Below, one piece after another: positions 35,040 to 46,037 of a stretch of DNA of 64,000 nucleotides (its first letter is position 1; every line of letters begins with the position of its first letter). The stretch covers positions 2,108,001 to 2,172,000 of the forward strand of contig NC_079882.1 in assembly GCF_029227915.1 (NCBI RefSeq). Direction: 5' to 3'. The notes below the pieces were generated by a model. The model did not search any database and was not told the DNA's origin. It saw only the letters and a list, made by a program, of their open reading frames with translations. A program made the translations under genes and the position numbers. The stretch is from Hydractinia symbiolongicarpus. Its lineage: Eukaryota; Cnidaria; Hydrozoa; Anthoathecata; Hydractiniidae.

Positions 35040-35515
35040 AAAATTTAAAATTGTACAATCCTCATGGCTAATTGGCTTCCCCTGGAAAATTGCCCCCGCC
35101 CATTCCCCTACCTCCCCGCACAATTTACGTCCAAGATAACTTTTTTCTGGAGGCTCCCTAGATTTATGAGAAAGTCTGTCTTTTAGCGAGTTAATCTTCT
35201 AAGTCATTCTTTAATCCTGACTCTTATGATATATTTTGTTATTTAATTATTACATTGTTTGCTGATAAAATTATAGTATTGTGAAAGGAATTGCAGCGGT
35301 GGGGTTATCCAGAGCAAAGTGTCCTAGATGTGAGATATTTAAGTGGGGCGGGACATTGTTGTAGAGGAATTGTTCTGAAGTGGAAGTTACGAAGGATCAA
35401 TTATTATTAAAAGGTAGTTATATAGGCCAATGAGTGGGGCAATTTTTCAATGGAAATTAGCGTGGAGAAATTTTCCCGGGGAGCAATTATCCAGGGGGTT
35501 ATCCTGTCACCTGGT
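35040..35515. repeat. inverted AATTGCCCC/GGGGCAATT element
   Basis: The left part (about 35065-35145) has CCCCTGGAAAATTGCCCCC. The right part (about 35425-35515) has GGGGCAATTTTTC, GAGCAATTATCCAGGGGG and GTTATCC in inverse orientation. The same phrase family appears at 22180-22250 (TTTTCCCCCAGCAGATTGCC) in an HMMR-like intron. It is probably a foldback or MITE family; ends are not resolved. Confidence 0.4.
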
Positions 35516-36109
35516 AAGCCATTTGTAAATTTCTTATAAGCTGATTACGATTACAAAAATACGTGCAGTCGCATGCAGTGTCAGTTAGAATTGAAATACT
35601 AAATTAGCAGGTACAAAGATGCTTGAACAGACAGTTCACTTCCACATTGTTTTACGAAACATCCTGTTATAGTAAAATACATAAAAAGAACACATGATAA
35701 AAATAATAACAACAACAACAGATTTAACATACGTTTTATCAAATATTTCGAAAAGATTATATAAAGCAGTTCTACAAGATTTTTTAAATTTGAAATCCTT
35801 TTCAAATGTAATTGTATAAAATACAATATAAAAATTCTACTCTAAATTGATAGTTTATACCCAGGCTCTTCAAAAACATCCAAACTACTCTTTTCATATC
35901 TTTGCACACAAGATTCTTTGATTTTAAGAGGTCATGCATTTAAAAAGGCAGGACTGATTTCTTAAATCTAAAAAAACTTCGACCCTAATTTATCCATCTG
36001 TCTAAGATTTATTTTATTGTTTTTGTGGATGGTAAAATATGTTTGCCCTTCTAATAACATGCTTATCTAAATTCAATAATTTTAATTTAACTAACAAATT
36101 AACACCGCA

Positions 36110-37047
36110 TTAATACCGAAAAGCAGATTCACCAAGATTGGCATTCACCAATGGACTGACACCTCCTTCCTTCATTTTTTGAATTTCTTTCAAAAGTTCG
36201 ATCCATCTGTTAATACTTGGTGTTTTGTTCATTGTCTCTGAAATCGCAACTTTCCACTTAGCTTTATAATCCACTGGTTTTACAAGTCGTCTAAAAGAGG
36301 AATCCAACAGTAACTGCTTCCAAGGCAAAATGTTATCAGTAGGAAGTCCTATTATCTCGCGAACTGCTTTATCTAAGGCGTACATGTGCTCTTCCTCCAC
36401 ATCAGGTAGACTCTCTCTCATAAAGTCCACACATCTAAAAAGATATTCAATGTTATGACCAATCTTTCCTATCGCTGTAGCAATGTCATTTGCAAGTACG
36501 GAGATTGGTCCACCACCAAGGAAGCCCGTGCAATCTGCTGTAGCAACATAAACAACGGAGTAGATTTGTTTGTCTACATCCTCTTTTTCTTTTGGATACA
36601 CAGGAACAACAAACACTTCGTAACCGCCTAGTTTTTGTTCTCGAACGTTGAGATAATCTAATGCTTTTGCGATTTTTAATGGTCCTCGAATCTCATATAT
36701 TATTCCCCAACAAATGCCCTACAAATTATTAAAAATAATGCCACTCAATATATGTTTGTATTAGTCTTTTCCCATGAAAAGCGAGATTAAGAAAATATTT
36801 ATATAGAAGAACGTATAGATTACTTTATAACAAGTACCTTGTCTACTTTTGTTAGTGTCAAGCATCTTCCTGGTTTTTCAACTGTGCCTCTGTGATATGT
36901 GCTAGCTTGCCAAAACCTTCTTTCGTAGCCCTCGATATACCCGATAATTTTGTGATCATATTCGAAGTCAGGTTTCCATGTCAACGAACCATATCCAAAT
37001 ATGTAAAGTGCATCCTTCTCGTTTAAAATATCATCAATAACCACCAT
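36110..37047 (-). CDS. ChaC-type gamma-glutamylcyclotransferase (glutathione-specific)
   Basis: ChaC enzymes cleave cytosolic glutathione to 5-oxoproline and Cys-Gly. Two exons, 37047-36838 and 36718-36110, give 272 residues. The glycine-rich substrate loop FGYGSLTWKPDF (YGSL at 19-22) and RRFWQASTYHRG with KPGR are present. The general-base Glu is E97 in VREQKLGGY, equivalent to the family REK/QGGY position. Downstream blocks match the family (GFLGGGP, NIEYLFRCVDFMR). At 272 residues it is longer than CHAC2 (184) and CHAC1 (about 222): there are 13 extra N-terminal residues and a C-terminal extension of about 60 residues of unknown function. A good acceptor (ATCTTAG at 37070) just before the ATG suggests a further 5' UTR exon. 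A CHAC1 or CHAC2 assignment is not possible by eye. Confidence 0.88.
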
Positions 37048-37069
37048 TTTTGTAAGAATTGTTAATTCC

Positions 37070-38155
37070 CTAAGATACAAGAAAGGTAAAATAATTTTTT
37101 TTTTTATTTTTAATATTTAATGATTATTTTATATAATTTATTAGCACTTTAGCTTCGGTAATAAACTTTTTTGTTTTTCGATTTTAAGATGCTAGAGCTA
37201 AAAAATTATTGTTGTTGTTGAAATTTTGTCGGTTTTGTCTTGTTTTAGTTCGTTCTTTGTGTTTTAGAAATAACAAATCTTTAAAACAAAAACCAATCAT
37301 GTAGCAGCGTTTCTTCAATCTCATATTTTCGCAGAATAGTTGCTACGTGCTACACTGTCTGTGGTGTAAAACTGTTTTGAAGTTACCAGGTAGAAGTAAA
37401 ACACGTTTTCTAACAACAAAGAATTGGGAGTACGTATGTGGTATTTTGTGTTGTCACAGCAACAACCACATCTTTTTGCGTCAATTAACGCTAACCAATC
37501 AGAACATTTTAGCGTATCACTAGCACACAAATTGGTCACTTTTTTATCAACTAAAGACCGCTTATCACTAAGACGTTCTTGCCCACAGCTTTCCGCGTTT
37601 AGCATCTGCGTATGCGCATTGGAAAGTTTTTCTAGTCACAGCGCCTGTACCTTGTCAGTCTGTCTATATGTACCAACCAAAATTTTAGATCTTTTTAGTT
37701 AAACCTTTTGTTAGTTGAAATTATTATATGAAAAGGAGAAGTTTTAAATTCATTTTGATATATTTTTTATTTTATAAACTTTATAAACTCGCCAAGTATT
37801 TTTAATCAGTTAGTTGGCTAATAGTGGCCATGTTTTTGCAAAATTTTGCAGGTACAAGTGATTACCCTTTGTGGTGCTGCTGGTGTATATTTTTTGTCAA
37901 CTAAAAGTTTTTACCGACCTTTCTTATTTATTATAAAGGCATTTTGGCTGCTTTTGAAGTTAAGACGAGTCAACTTCCAGAAGTTTTGCAGACGGATAGT
38001 TTTTCTAACAAACCAATACGCTGCCATCTTTAATGCTATGGAATTTGACATAATTGAGTGTTGACATTTAATGACTAGAAACTGCCACCACATGAACGCT
38101 TTCATTGAGAGCAACCCTAGGCTTAATTAACTAATTAACTAAAGTTTATTCAAAT

Positions 38156-38251
<96 letters not shown>

Positions 38252-40834
38252 TGGATTTCGGTATAACATTACTGTACTGAACACGTTATCCTTCTGATTT
38301 TTTATGACTGTGAAAATTGAAAGACTAAGAAGTTAGTGAAAGTCTTAGCTGCTTCCATGAAAAACGGTGTCTTTATCGCTCCAAGAAAGGCAAGTTCAGT
38401 TGGTAACAATTAGCCGCAATAGAAACAATTAACAACCACAACCACAACAAGTCCAACTGGAAGACCTCTCTACACTTTGTTGACAGAAATGTTATTAAAA
38501 TTAATTTTGAACAAACGCAAGAATGATGGACAAATATTTGACAAAATATCAGCAAAAAATATTCAAATAAAACAACATCTGCTTTGCTCTTCAACTATTT
38601 TCAAGATGTCTGACTTCGAAGTACAAATAAACACTATTCGCCTTAATTTGATACAACACAATAAATTTCAAAATTAAAAAAATATAAGCTTGTAAAGCAC
38701 AATATAACAGATTTCCATTTAACCTAATTACTATTTTTATGAACACTACACGAAGTTAACTAACCAATTTCAAACGTATGCATATAATCATGAGTTAAAT
38801 ATGTTCATATATGTACTGCCATAAAAATCACACAGCTTGAGATTTCCTTTTAATGATATTCAGTTTTCCTAAATATATACGGAGTTTTAACAATTCGATA
38901 ATTCTAATTGTATTGACTCGTTACCAATTTTTTTCTGTACTGTTAAGGTGGCTTACCAACAAATAACCTATATCGCAGAGGATTGTCTTTTTTAAAGTTA
39001 ATTGATGAGGATATCATAGTACGCGACAGTACGACAGAATTAGGTCCAAAACTTAATTGATTGGTTGTCATGGTTACCCGTAATAATCAGGCGGCGTTTC
39101 CAAAATGCTATCGTTTAATTGAAGTAAAAACGATTTGAAAATTTCCATGCAAACTGATAACAAATTTTAACTAACTGTTGTCAACATTAAAAATTACATC
39201 CTCTCGTTAACCAAAAAAATACATTTACAAAATTGAGTTGCATTTAACACTCTCAACTAAATATATGTTTTAATAAAGCAAAAAATTAACAGTAACTGTC
39301 TTGTCCACCAATCTTTTACTTACAAACAAATAAAAAAGAGTTTTAACAAAAAAATAGATATATTTTCCAATTAAGTCATTTGTCAGCCTGATCACTTTTA
39401 AAAAGGAACTAAAAAGCGCTATGATATATGTCTAACTGAACTTTAACAAAAAAAGGCATTATAAACAACAACAAAAAGTTTAAAGCATGTATCAAAGGAC
39501 CTAACAAATGAATTGTTAGGCTATATATTTAAACTGTATATTCCCACCACAAACGAAGGCAAGCAGTACATTACTGCATGTTCGTGAATGACTGAATGTT
39601 AGAGAATTTTCCAGGCTGTAAAATAAAAAAACATACACTTATCTATGAAAAAACATGCACGTGCCTATAACGGACATACCTAACTTGCTTTAGAACTGGA
39701 CGGCGTCTGGCGTCTTTTTGCTGTATGGCTTTCTCAAAAGCAAGGTCTGGAATTGAGGTTGTTCCAAAAGCAGCAATTTTAACTTACAGACATTCTACAG
39801 CCTTGTCCGCATGGCTCTTCTACTTTTTTCACCTGGAAGCGTGGTTGACAGGAAGTGATAGAAGGAAAGTGCACTATCTGCGTGGGAGAGCAGCCACGTG
39901 GGCATATCAACTGGCTATTCAACAAAACGTAAAAACTATACACACTTTACAGATACATCTATGTTTCGATGTATCTGTTCATACGTGCGTTTTTGTATTT
40001 ACTCTTGAAATTAGCAAATTCCAGAGAACCGTGTAAGAAGGTAAACGAGGCTTTTGTACTATTATTTGCCTTGGTAACCCCATTATAACTTGGTTTGCAT
40101 TATCCTTTTCAACAACCGTACAACATTTTACAGAATCACACCAGGAGTTAAAAATATCAATGACCAAAAAAATCTAATTCATGCACAAGTACACTTGCAA
40201 CCAAATTTGCCTCGTCTTTTAAAATATAAAATTAGAAATATATCCGAAAAAGCAAAAAAAAAAACAAAAACATTTGCTTAAAGCTTACATCCCCTTTTAA
40301 TCCCACGTTTATATACCTGTATACCTGTTCGAAGCGTTCAGCCTGATTAACATTCATTTTGAACTTTCACCGGCTATATTTTCCGAAAAATATCACTCCC
40401 GAAACACCATAATGTTATGTGCGCTTCACTCAATTTACGACATGTTGCATACCTGTACAAGAGAGCGCTTCCTCTGAACGTTTGGCACAGTTTACGGTTC
40501 TTATTAATTGCTCCATTGGGTATTTAACGTTGGGTTATGCTCTTACTTGTGGTTTTCAATGGTGGATCCTCTGGCTAGTATTACAATATTTTTTATTATC
40601 CACAAAAGTAAACTAAAAAATAAAATTTTAGACAATTTTGGGTAAAGTTTTTGACCTTATTTGCGAAAATATGTTTCAAAAAATTACTTTCGAAGTTTTA
40701 TCTCAAAGAGCTGAGGGGATGAGAATTGGTGTGGTGTGGTGTTATTCACTCCCATACCTTTCGTGCAACTTTTTGTTACTTTGTCTTGCCATTTATTTAA
40801 TTTTAATTTTCCGGATAGCTTTTTTCAGAAAATA
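37070..40834. other. intergenic, no gene recognised
   Basis: Several 60-100-codon open frames exist (for example 37424-37702, 39725-40036) but none has recognisable motifs or splice partners. A long AAT microsatellite is listed separately. Confidence 0.4.
38160..38250. repeat. (AAT)n microsatellite, about 30 units
   Basis: An uninterrupted run of AAT/ATA repeats of about 91 bases. The absence of interruptions suggests a young, variable locus. Confidence 0.95.
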
Positions 40835-41585
40835 CAGTATTCTCTCTAATTAACGGACACTCTAAAAGACGGACACCTCTAATTAGCGGGAAAATTTTTT
40901 TGCATGTAATGACAACTATAGGCTTTTTTTCTCTTCAATTACAAATAACCGAAATAGTCCAAAAAATTAGGGAACACCATACAAAAGTAAGGAAAAATTG
41001 ATTAATTTTAAAATATTTTTTTTAAACACTTTGAAATTTTACAAGAAATGTCGGCTTTTACTTTTGTTGTCCATAAAACGTATATATAACTGGTATTTCC
41101 AGACCATATCCATCTCGACGATTACCCCCCCCCCCTTTCCACAAACCTCAGCTAATCGAAGTATTCGGGAAGAACATGAAGCGCTTTAACTTGAAAGATT
41201 TTAATAGAAGTTCTTTACCCTCACTTAAGGACAGATATAAAATTATTCGAGTCAGGAACTTAAAACACCAATCTTTTAATTTCTTTTTTCTCCAAGTAAA
41301 GTTTTTTAAAAAACCTTTTCGTTAATTTAGTTGATATTATGATGTTGATATTTGTTTGTTTTTTTTTCAAAAAAGTTATATTACGTTCAATTTAGTTGTT
41401 CCTTTTTCGTGTCTAATTCCGGCGCAATACCCGCTAATTTTTTTTAGTTACACATTTCGTATACAAAATCGCATTTTCTTCAAATTTGGAGCTTACATTG
41501 CAAAACTTTCCAAAGGGCAGACACCTCTAATTAGCGGACACTTTGTTCATGCACCAACGGTTTCCGCTAATTTGAGAGAATACTG
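40835..41585. mobile_element. 751-bp pogo/Tigger-like MITE with TA target duplication
   Basis: The left end CAGTATTCTCTCTAATTAAC and the right end (inverse CAGTATTCTCTCAAATTAGC) are matching terminal inverted repeats flanked by TA on both sides (40833-40834 and 41586-41587). Sub-terminal direct repeats ACACCTCTAATTAGCGG occur near both ends (about 40875 and 41520). The CAGT ends, TA duplication and 'AATTAGCGGACA' phrase are typical of pogo/Tigger elements. No transposase frame is present. An 11-base C run lies at 41125-41135. Confidence 0.78.
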
Positions 41586-41587
41586 TA

Positions 41588-43696
41588 TGTCATAGTATTG
41601 CTAACCAACAAATTTTTTCGATTTGAGTTAAGTTTCGACATAAATTTTTTTTATGCCATGTTGATTTTCTAAGAATGTTTTTATTACGAAACAACAGATA
41701 TGTAAGTTTTTTCGTTAGTTCTTCTTTAAGTTCTGGGCAACACTTGGGAAAACTTTCATGTCTATTGAGCGACAACTATAGAAATTACAGAGGGATGGAG
41801 GGGGGGGGGGGGGGTAACTTTCAAACAGCCCAGTAGGAATAGGGTTAATCCAAATTCCCATCACAAACTGTACAAGGCTGGATAGTTTATTTTTTAAGAT
41901 GACTGGGATGGGGGATGGATGGATGCGGTGGAGGAGTTAACATATTGTCGATATATTTTCACAGATCTTTGCTCGCCAATATTGTTGTTATTATAATTTC
42001 ATAGTCAACATTTGAAAATTTATTACTGATGAACTTGTGTAGGGTAATGGGTAGACAATCTCTCTGCCCCTGAGTGCGCTTGTTGATTGGTTAATTCTAT
42101 TGTTCTTTTCTCACGTGGTCAATATCGGAAAATATTTTTGCTTCACTCACCTGAACAAATATAATTAATTCTTTTTTTATTTAAAAGGGTAACATGTAAC
42201 CACGCCGGCTTCTGCTTGCTAGGAATTACTTGGTTCTACTTTACTATTGCCAGTCCTTATATTTCTGAGCCTTCATTTTTCATTCGTCGCGCACGGTTCT
42301 TTATATTATAATCCTTTTTGTTTTCTTGCATGGATTTCTTAACTTGAACACTGATTTTGAAATGAAAATTTTATGAACAAAACAAAAAGTCAGTGTTGTA
42401 ACGATAGTGGCAAAACGTGTACTTTGCATATATGCGATTTAACTACATCGATGTTAGGCATGGTGGGATATTTCAGAATTTGTTTGCATTCCCAGAATGC
42501 TGCACAAGCCTTATATGCACGAGTTGTCTGAATTGGCGTACGAGGGATAAGCTACGTTCAAACGACAGTCTCTGCTATAAAATTAAGACGTTAAATATTA
42601 AATGTTACTTACAATCTTCCTGTGATGAACAGACGGAAATTATCAGATGTTTGGAACAGATATATTTTCTGATTTTTTATAAAATGATAGTATGATGTGA
42701 TGCAAGGTCACGTGACTCAGTTTATGTCTATTTTGTTTTGTTGCACAACTTAATCTTAATCTTAACAATGACAAATAAAAAAAAACATCTGCGCATGAAA
42801 ACGAACCTATAAAAATATTTTATACAATGCAAAACAATCCATTGGAAATATGACGTACACTGATTGTTTGTTAAAGAAAAAATAAAATAATAACTTACAT
42901 AAAGTTATGCACCTTTTTAGTTAAAATGGCCTTAGAGAAAGAACATGTTTTTATGTGCCGGTGCAGGCCATCCAAAATATACATAACACCTCAACCCGGT
43001 CCCCAAGGTTAGGTCTTGTAGCCCCGGTGGACAATTTTGACTCCTAATAGACGCCTGTGTGTTATGAAAAATGGTAAATTAAAAAACCTCTTTCATATAA
43101 CGAAAAAACTTTGGAACTACCACCAGTTCCATATTTCTGTAGCAGTTAGTAACAGAAATGACAATCCTGTAACTATATTATGGCCATTTTTAGCTCAAAG
43201 AATATTTTCTATATCTCTGTTTGAATGGTTAGTAGTTGCTGGCAGGAAATGCAGAAGTTACCCTGGGTATCCCGTGTTGAAACATAATAAAATGAAGCAT
43301 GTGGGTTGTTTAGGAGAATTATTATATCAATTTAAAATGTCTGTATCACACTTAGTTAGATCTCTCAACAGTTGTACAACAAGAAGTGTGTGACAGACAT
43401 TAGTAATACACACAAGACGTGACACGCGGCAAAAGGCTACCAAAAAACTAACTTAGAAAATATTACAAATCTTATTCATGAAACAGGTTTATTCTTAAAG
43501 TGTTTTCCTCCAAACTGATGTTTCTTTGCAACATTGACACTCTGGTGACGAACAGGAACTGTAGCCATGCGACTTGTGGCTGTTCACATGTCCTGAGCTA
43601 ATATGAGACATCGCTGATTTTCGGGTCACTAACTATTGAATGTGAGCCTTGATACTCTTCAATCTGCCGATTTTTTAAGCGCGGATCGTTTAAATC
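41588..43696. other. intergenic, including a G homopolymer
   Basis: A run of about 15 G occurs at 41800-41814 after GGGATGGA. The 118-codon open frame at 43037-43393 (+) has no recognised domain or codon pattern to support it. Confidence 0.4.
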
Positions 43697-45802
43697 TTAT
43701 GGATTTTTTCCAAAATGTTTTTGGTTATGTTCTTCATTTTTGGGCGTATTTTTCTGTTGATATATTCCAAGAAATTTTTGTGGGTTAATTTGATAATCAG
43801 ATCGATTAGGCCCGTCAAATACTAAGTCGTTTAGAAAATCTTGCGGACTTGAATCAGTGAATGACGGGTAATCGTCGTAAAATTCCTCGTTCGTCGTCAT
43901 GATATATGAATCAGAAAAGTGGATAGGTGGTGAAACGACTTGATTGTGAGGATAAACATTGACTTCATCAGATACATAATCTCTTCTGCTACCCGAAAAA
44001 GAATTGCTTTTCCGAACAGCATGGCGCTGTTGGATCATGTTAGATTTATCCCGATCTCGTATGGATACAGAAAACAATATCCCGGCATCATCCATCACAG
44101 GTGCTTGTCCAGAACTTGCTCGATGGACTCTTATGTTGTCTTTAAACATTGACTTGATACCAGAAATCAATTTATTCTTACGCTTTCTTGGTTTATATGC
44201 TCTATCAGTATCGAAATACATATGTTTTTCAATAGTGGTGGCTGGGTAATAATGTGGATGATAATAACTGGATGCTGGTACCATTCCATATGGCATTTGT
44301 TTTTCAGGAGAGAAAACAATCGGTTCACCTAAATGGATTACCTTTCGACTTGATGCACGGATATCTGGTGAAAAGGCATATCCCATCTTTTTACAATTTG
44401 GACAGTTACAAAATTCATTAGATGACTCTAAGTTTTTAAAACGAACGTTCCGACTTTTTAACTCTTTGTAATCAAAAGTATCAGAAACTTGCGATGTCGT
44501 CTTTTGTTTTAAGGGGGAGACAGTCTTTTGAGTTATTTCTGTGTTCCCATGTTTGGGAACTGGATATTTTTGTTGATCCTGTACCGAACTTAGCACGTCT
44601 CCTTCTTTGTATGTTTCAAATGATTTAGTCACTGGTTGAGATACAATATAAGTTCCTGACTCCGTCACACGCGTGGTAGTTTTGATGACGTTTACCGGTT
44701 GGTTCTTCTCTCTCTCCCTCTCGACATCAATGTCGCCGTCATCATAATCATCATCATCGGCATCATCATCATCATCATCTGCATCATCATCCTCTGTTGA
44801 ATTAGTGTAGTCAATATGAAGTTCTATTTTGCTTGGCTTTCTTTGCATGTTTTGACTGTTCCTCTTGTTTTTCCTAAGTGTGCCATAACGAAGTGGAGGA
44901 TCTCCATCCGTTCCAGTTTCCGTTATTGAAACCATTGATCTTGAGCTTTTTATTTCATCTGGTGTCAACGCACTTAGTTTGCGTTTTGGGGATTCACCAG
45001 AGGAAACCGATGTTGAGTTTCTCATGCGTGTATATTCTCCTGAGTTACGGTTGAGCACAGCCTCATTAAGGTAGCCACTCGAGTACGTCAAATAAGATGT
45101 ATTTTCTTGTTCAGTCACCTCCAACCGCAGGTTATCTTTTCTGTTTCTTAACGTTTCGCTTTCCTGCTTTGGCCAAAATGCAGTATTTTGCGATTGCTTA
45201 ACAGGCGAGCGAAGGAAAACGTCGTTATTTTCGTGGTAGTGGCGAACATAATATGGATATGCTGTTGAATAGGATTTATCGTAGTGATCATCACAGGCTA
45301 AATCTAAAAGTGTGTTGGTCGATAAAACATAATAAGCCCCCTCTCGTGCTGCGAGTTTTCTCATATACCATTGTGCTAATTCACTGTAACCAACACGCGA
45401 CATCTCTCTTGCTAACTTTATCTTGATTTCACGAGTAGCTGCAAGATCAATTGGTAGCTCTTCATTTTTAGTCAAAGCAATCAAGTCTGCGCAGTGATTT
45501 ATCAAAGTGGTAACAATATCTAAGTCGCCCAGTGCTGATGCTATATGTAAACACGTCCACCCGTTTGATGTTTTCGCTTCAATATCAGCACTCGACTCTA
45601 ATAAGACAATTGCTAATTTGCCGTTACCGTCTAAAACGCTCTGTTGCAACGCGGTTAGACCTTGTCTATTACGTTCGTTCCGTCTTGGATGTATTCCATA
45701 TTTGAGTAGCAGTTTTACTACAGCAGAATCGTTCCTGATAATAGCTTCTTGAAATATTTGATTGGTGTAAGGATTAACATGGTCGACAAGACGTGATTCC
45801 AT
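43697..45802 (-). CDS. MYPT/PPP1R27-like ankyrin-repeat protein with long disordered tail
   Basis: 701 residues in one coding exon. Residues about 15-135 form three to four ankyrin repeats (FQEAIIRNDSAVVKLLLKYG; GLTALQQSVLDGN; GWTCLHIASALGDLDIV; ELPIDLA). The GLTAL..ADI....GWT.LHIA..GDLDI sequence is closest to myosin phosphatase targeting subunits (PPP1R12/16) and PPP1R27. These bind protein phosphatase 1, but the N-terminal K/RVxF docking motif that precedes the repeats in MYPT is missing. A candidate motif, RNVRF, lies instead near residue 450. The rest is Ser/Lys-rich and probably disordered, with an Asp run of about 20 residues near 340-358 and a CNCPNCKKMG cluster near 465. A 5' UTR intron is likely: acceptor at 45836, donor at 46037. 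What the tail binds is unknown. Confidence 0.75.
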   Translation of the reverse strand: MESRLVDHVNPYTNQIFQEAIIRNDSAVVKLLLKYGIHPRRNERNRQGLTALQQSVLDGNGKLAIVLLESSADIEAKTSNGWTCLHIASALGDLDIVTTLINHCADLIALTKNEELPIDLAATREIKIKLAREMSRVGYSELAQWYMRKLAAREGAYYVLSTNTLLDLACDDHYDKSYSTAYPYYVRHYHENNDVFLRSPVKQSQNTAFWPKQESETLRNRKDNLRLEVTEQENTSYLTYSSGYLNEAVLNRNSGEYTRMRNSTSVSSGESPKRKLSALTPDEIKSSRSMVSITETGTDGDPPLRYGTLRKNKRNSQNMQRKPSKIELHIDYTNSTEDDDADDDDDDADDDDYDDGDIDVEREREKNQPVNVIKTTTRVTESGTYIVSQPVTKSFETYKEGDVLSSVQDQQKYPVPKHGNTEITQKTVSPLKQKTTSQVSDTFDYKELKSRNVRFKNLESSNEFCNCPNCKKMGYAFSPDIRASSRKVIHLGEPIVFSPEKQMPYGMVPASSYYHPHYYPATTIEKHMYFDTDRAYKPRKRKNKLISGIKSMFKDNIRVHRASSGQAPVMDDAGILFSVSIRDRDKSNMIQQRHAVRKSNSFSGSRRDYVSDEVNVYPHNQVVSPPIHFSDSYIMTTNEEFYDDYPSFTDSSPQDFLNDLVFDGPNRSDYQINPQKFLGIYQQKNTPKNEEHNQKHFGKNP

Positions 45803-45835
45803 CTTTAGTTTCTAATTTGCTGTCTTCAACAGAAT

Positions 45836-46037
45836 CTAAATACAACATGAGACGTAAGATTTGTTTCACTTCAGAAGTAAAACAAAAAAAAACGCTATTA
45901 TCTTTTCTGATTCCATTCAGTATATTCGCATTATAACAGTTACTGATTTTTTTGCGGTAAAATTTACAAGAAACTTTATTATTTGACAGTAATGATAAAT
46001 TAAAAACGTATCAGTCAATAAAATAATACTTACATAC
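45836..46037 (-). other. probable 5' UTR intron of the ankyrin gene
   Basis: On the minus strand CGACAG|GTATGT at 46038/46037 is a strong donor and TGTATTTAG|ATTC at 45836/45835 a good acceptor 33 bases before the ATG. This is an inference from splice signals only. Confidence 0.45.

Larger units (their letters stand above)
33893..36109. other. intergenic, repeat-rich
   Basis: No gene was recognised. The stretch contains TCGCG-type clusters, a CCTCGTTTCC-type insertion and an AATTGCCCC-type inverted element, listed separately. Confidence 0.4.

Noticed and set aside
39725-40036. 103-codon open frame on the plus strand
   Set aside because: No recognisable motif; the second half becomes Cys/Val-rich noise typical of chance translation of AT-rich DNA.
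43037-43393. 118-codon open frame on the plus strand
   Set aside because: No domain, no splice partners and no polyadenylation context; its length is compatible with chance.
43940-45752. Plus-strand frames opposite the ankyrin gene
   Set aside because: They are shadows of the 701-codon gene on the other strand.
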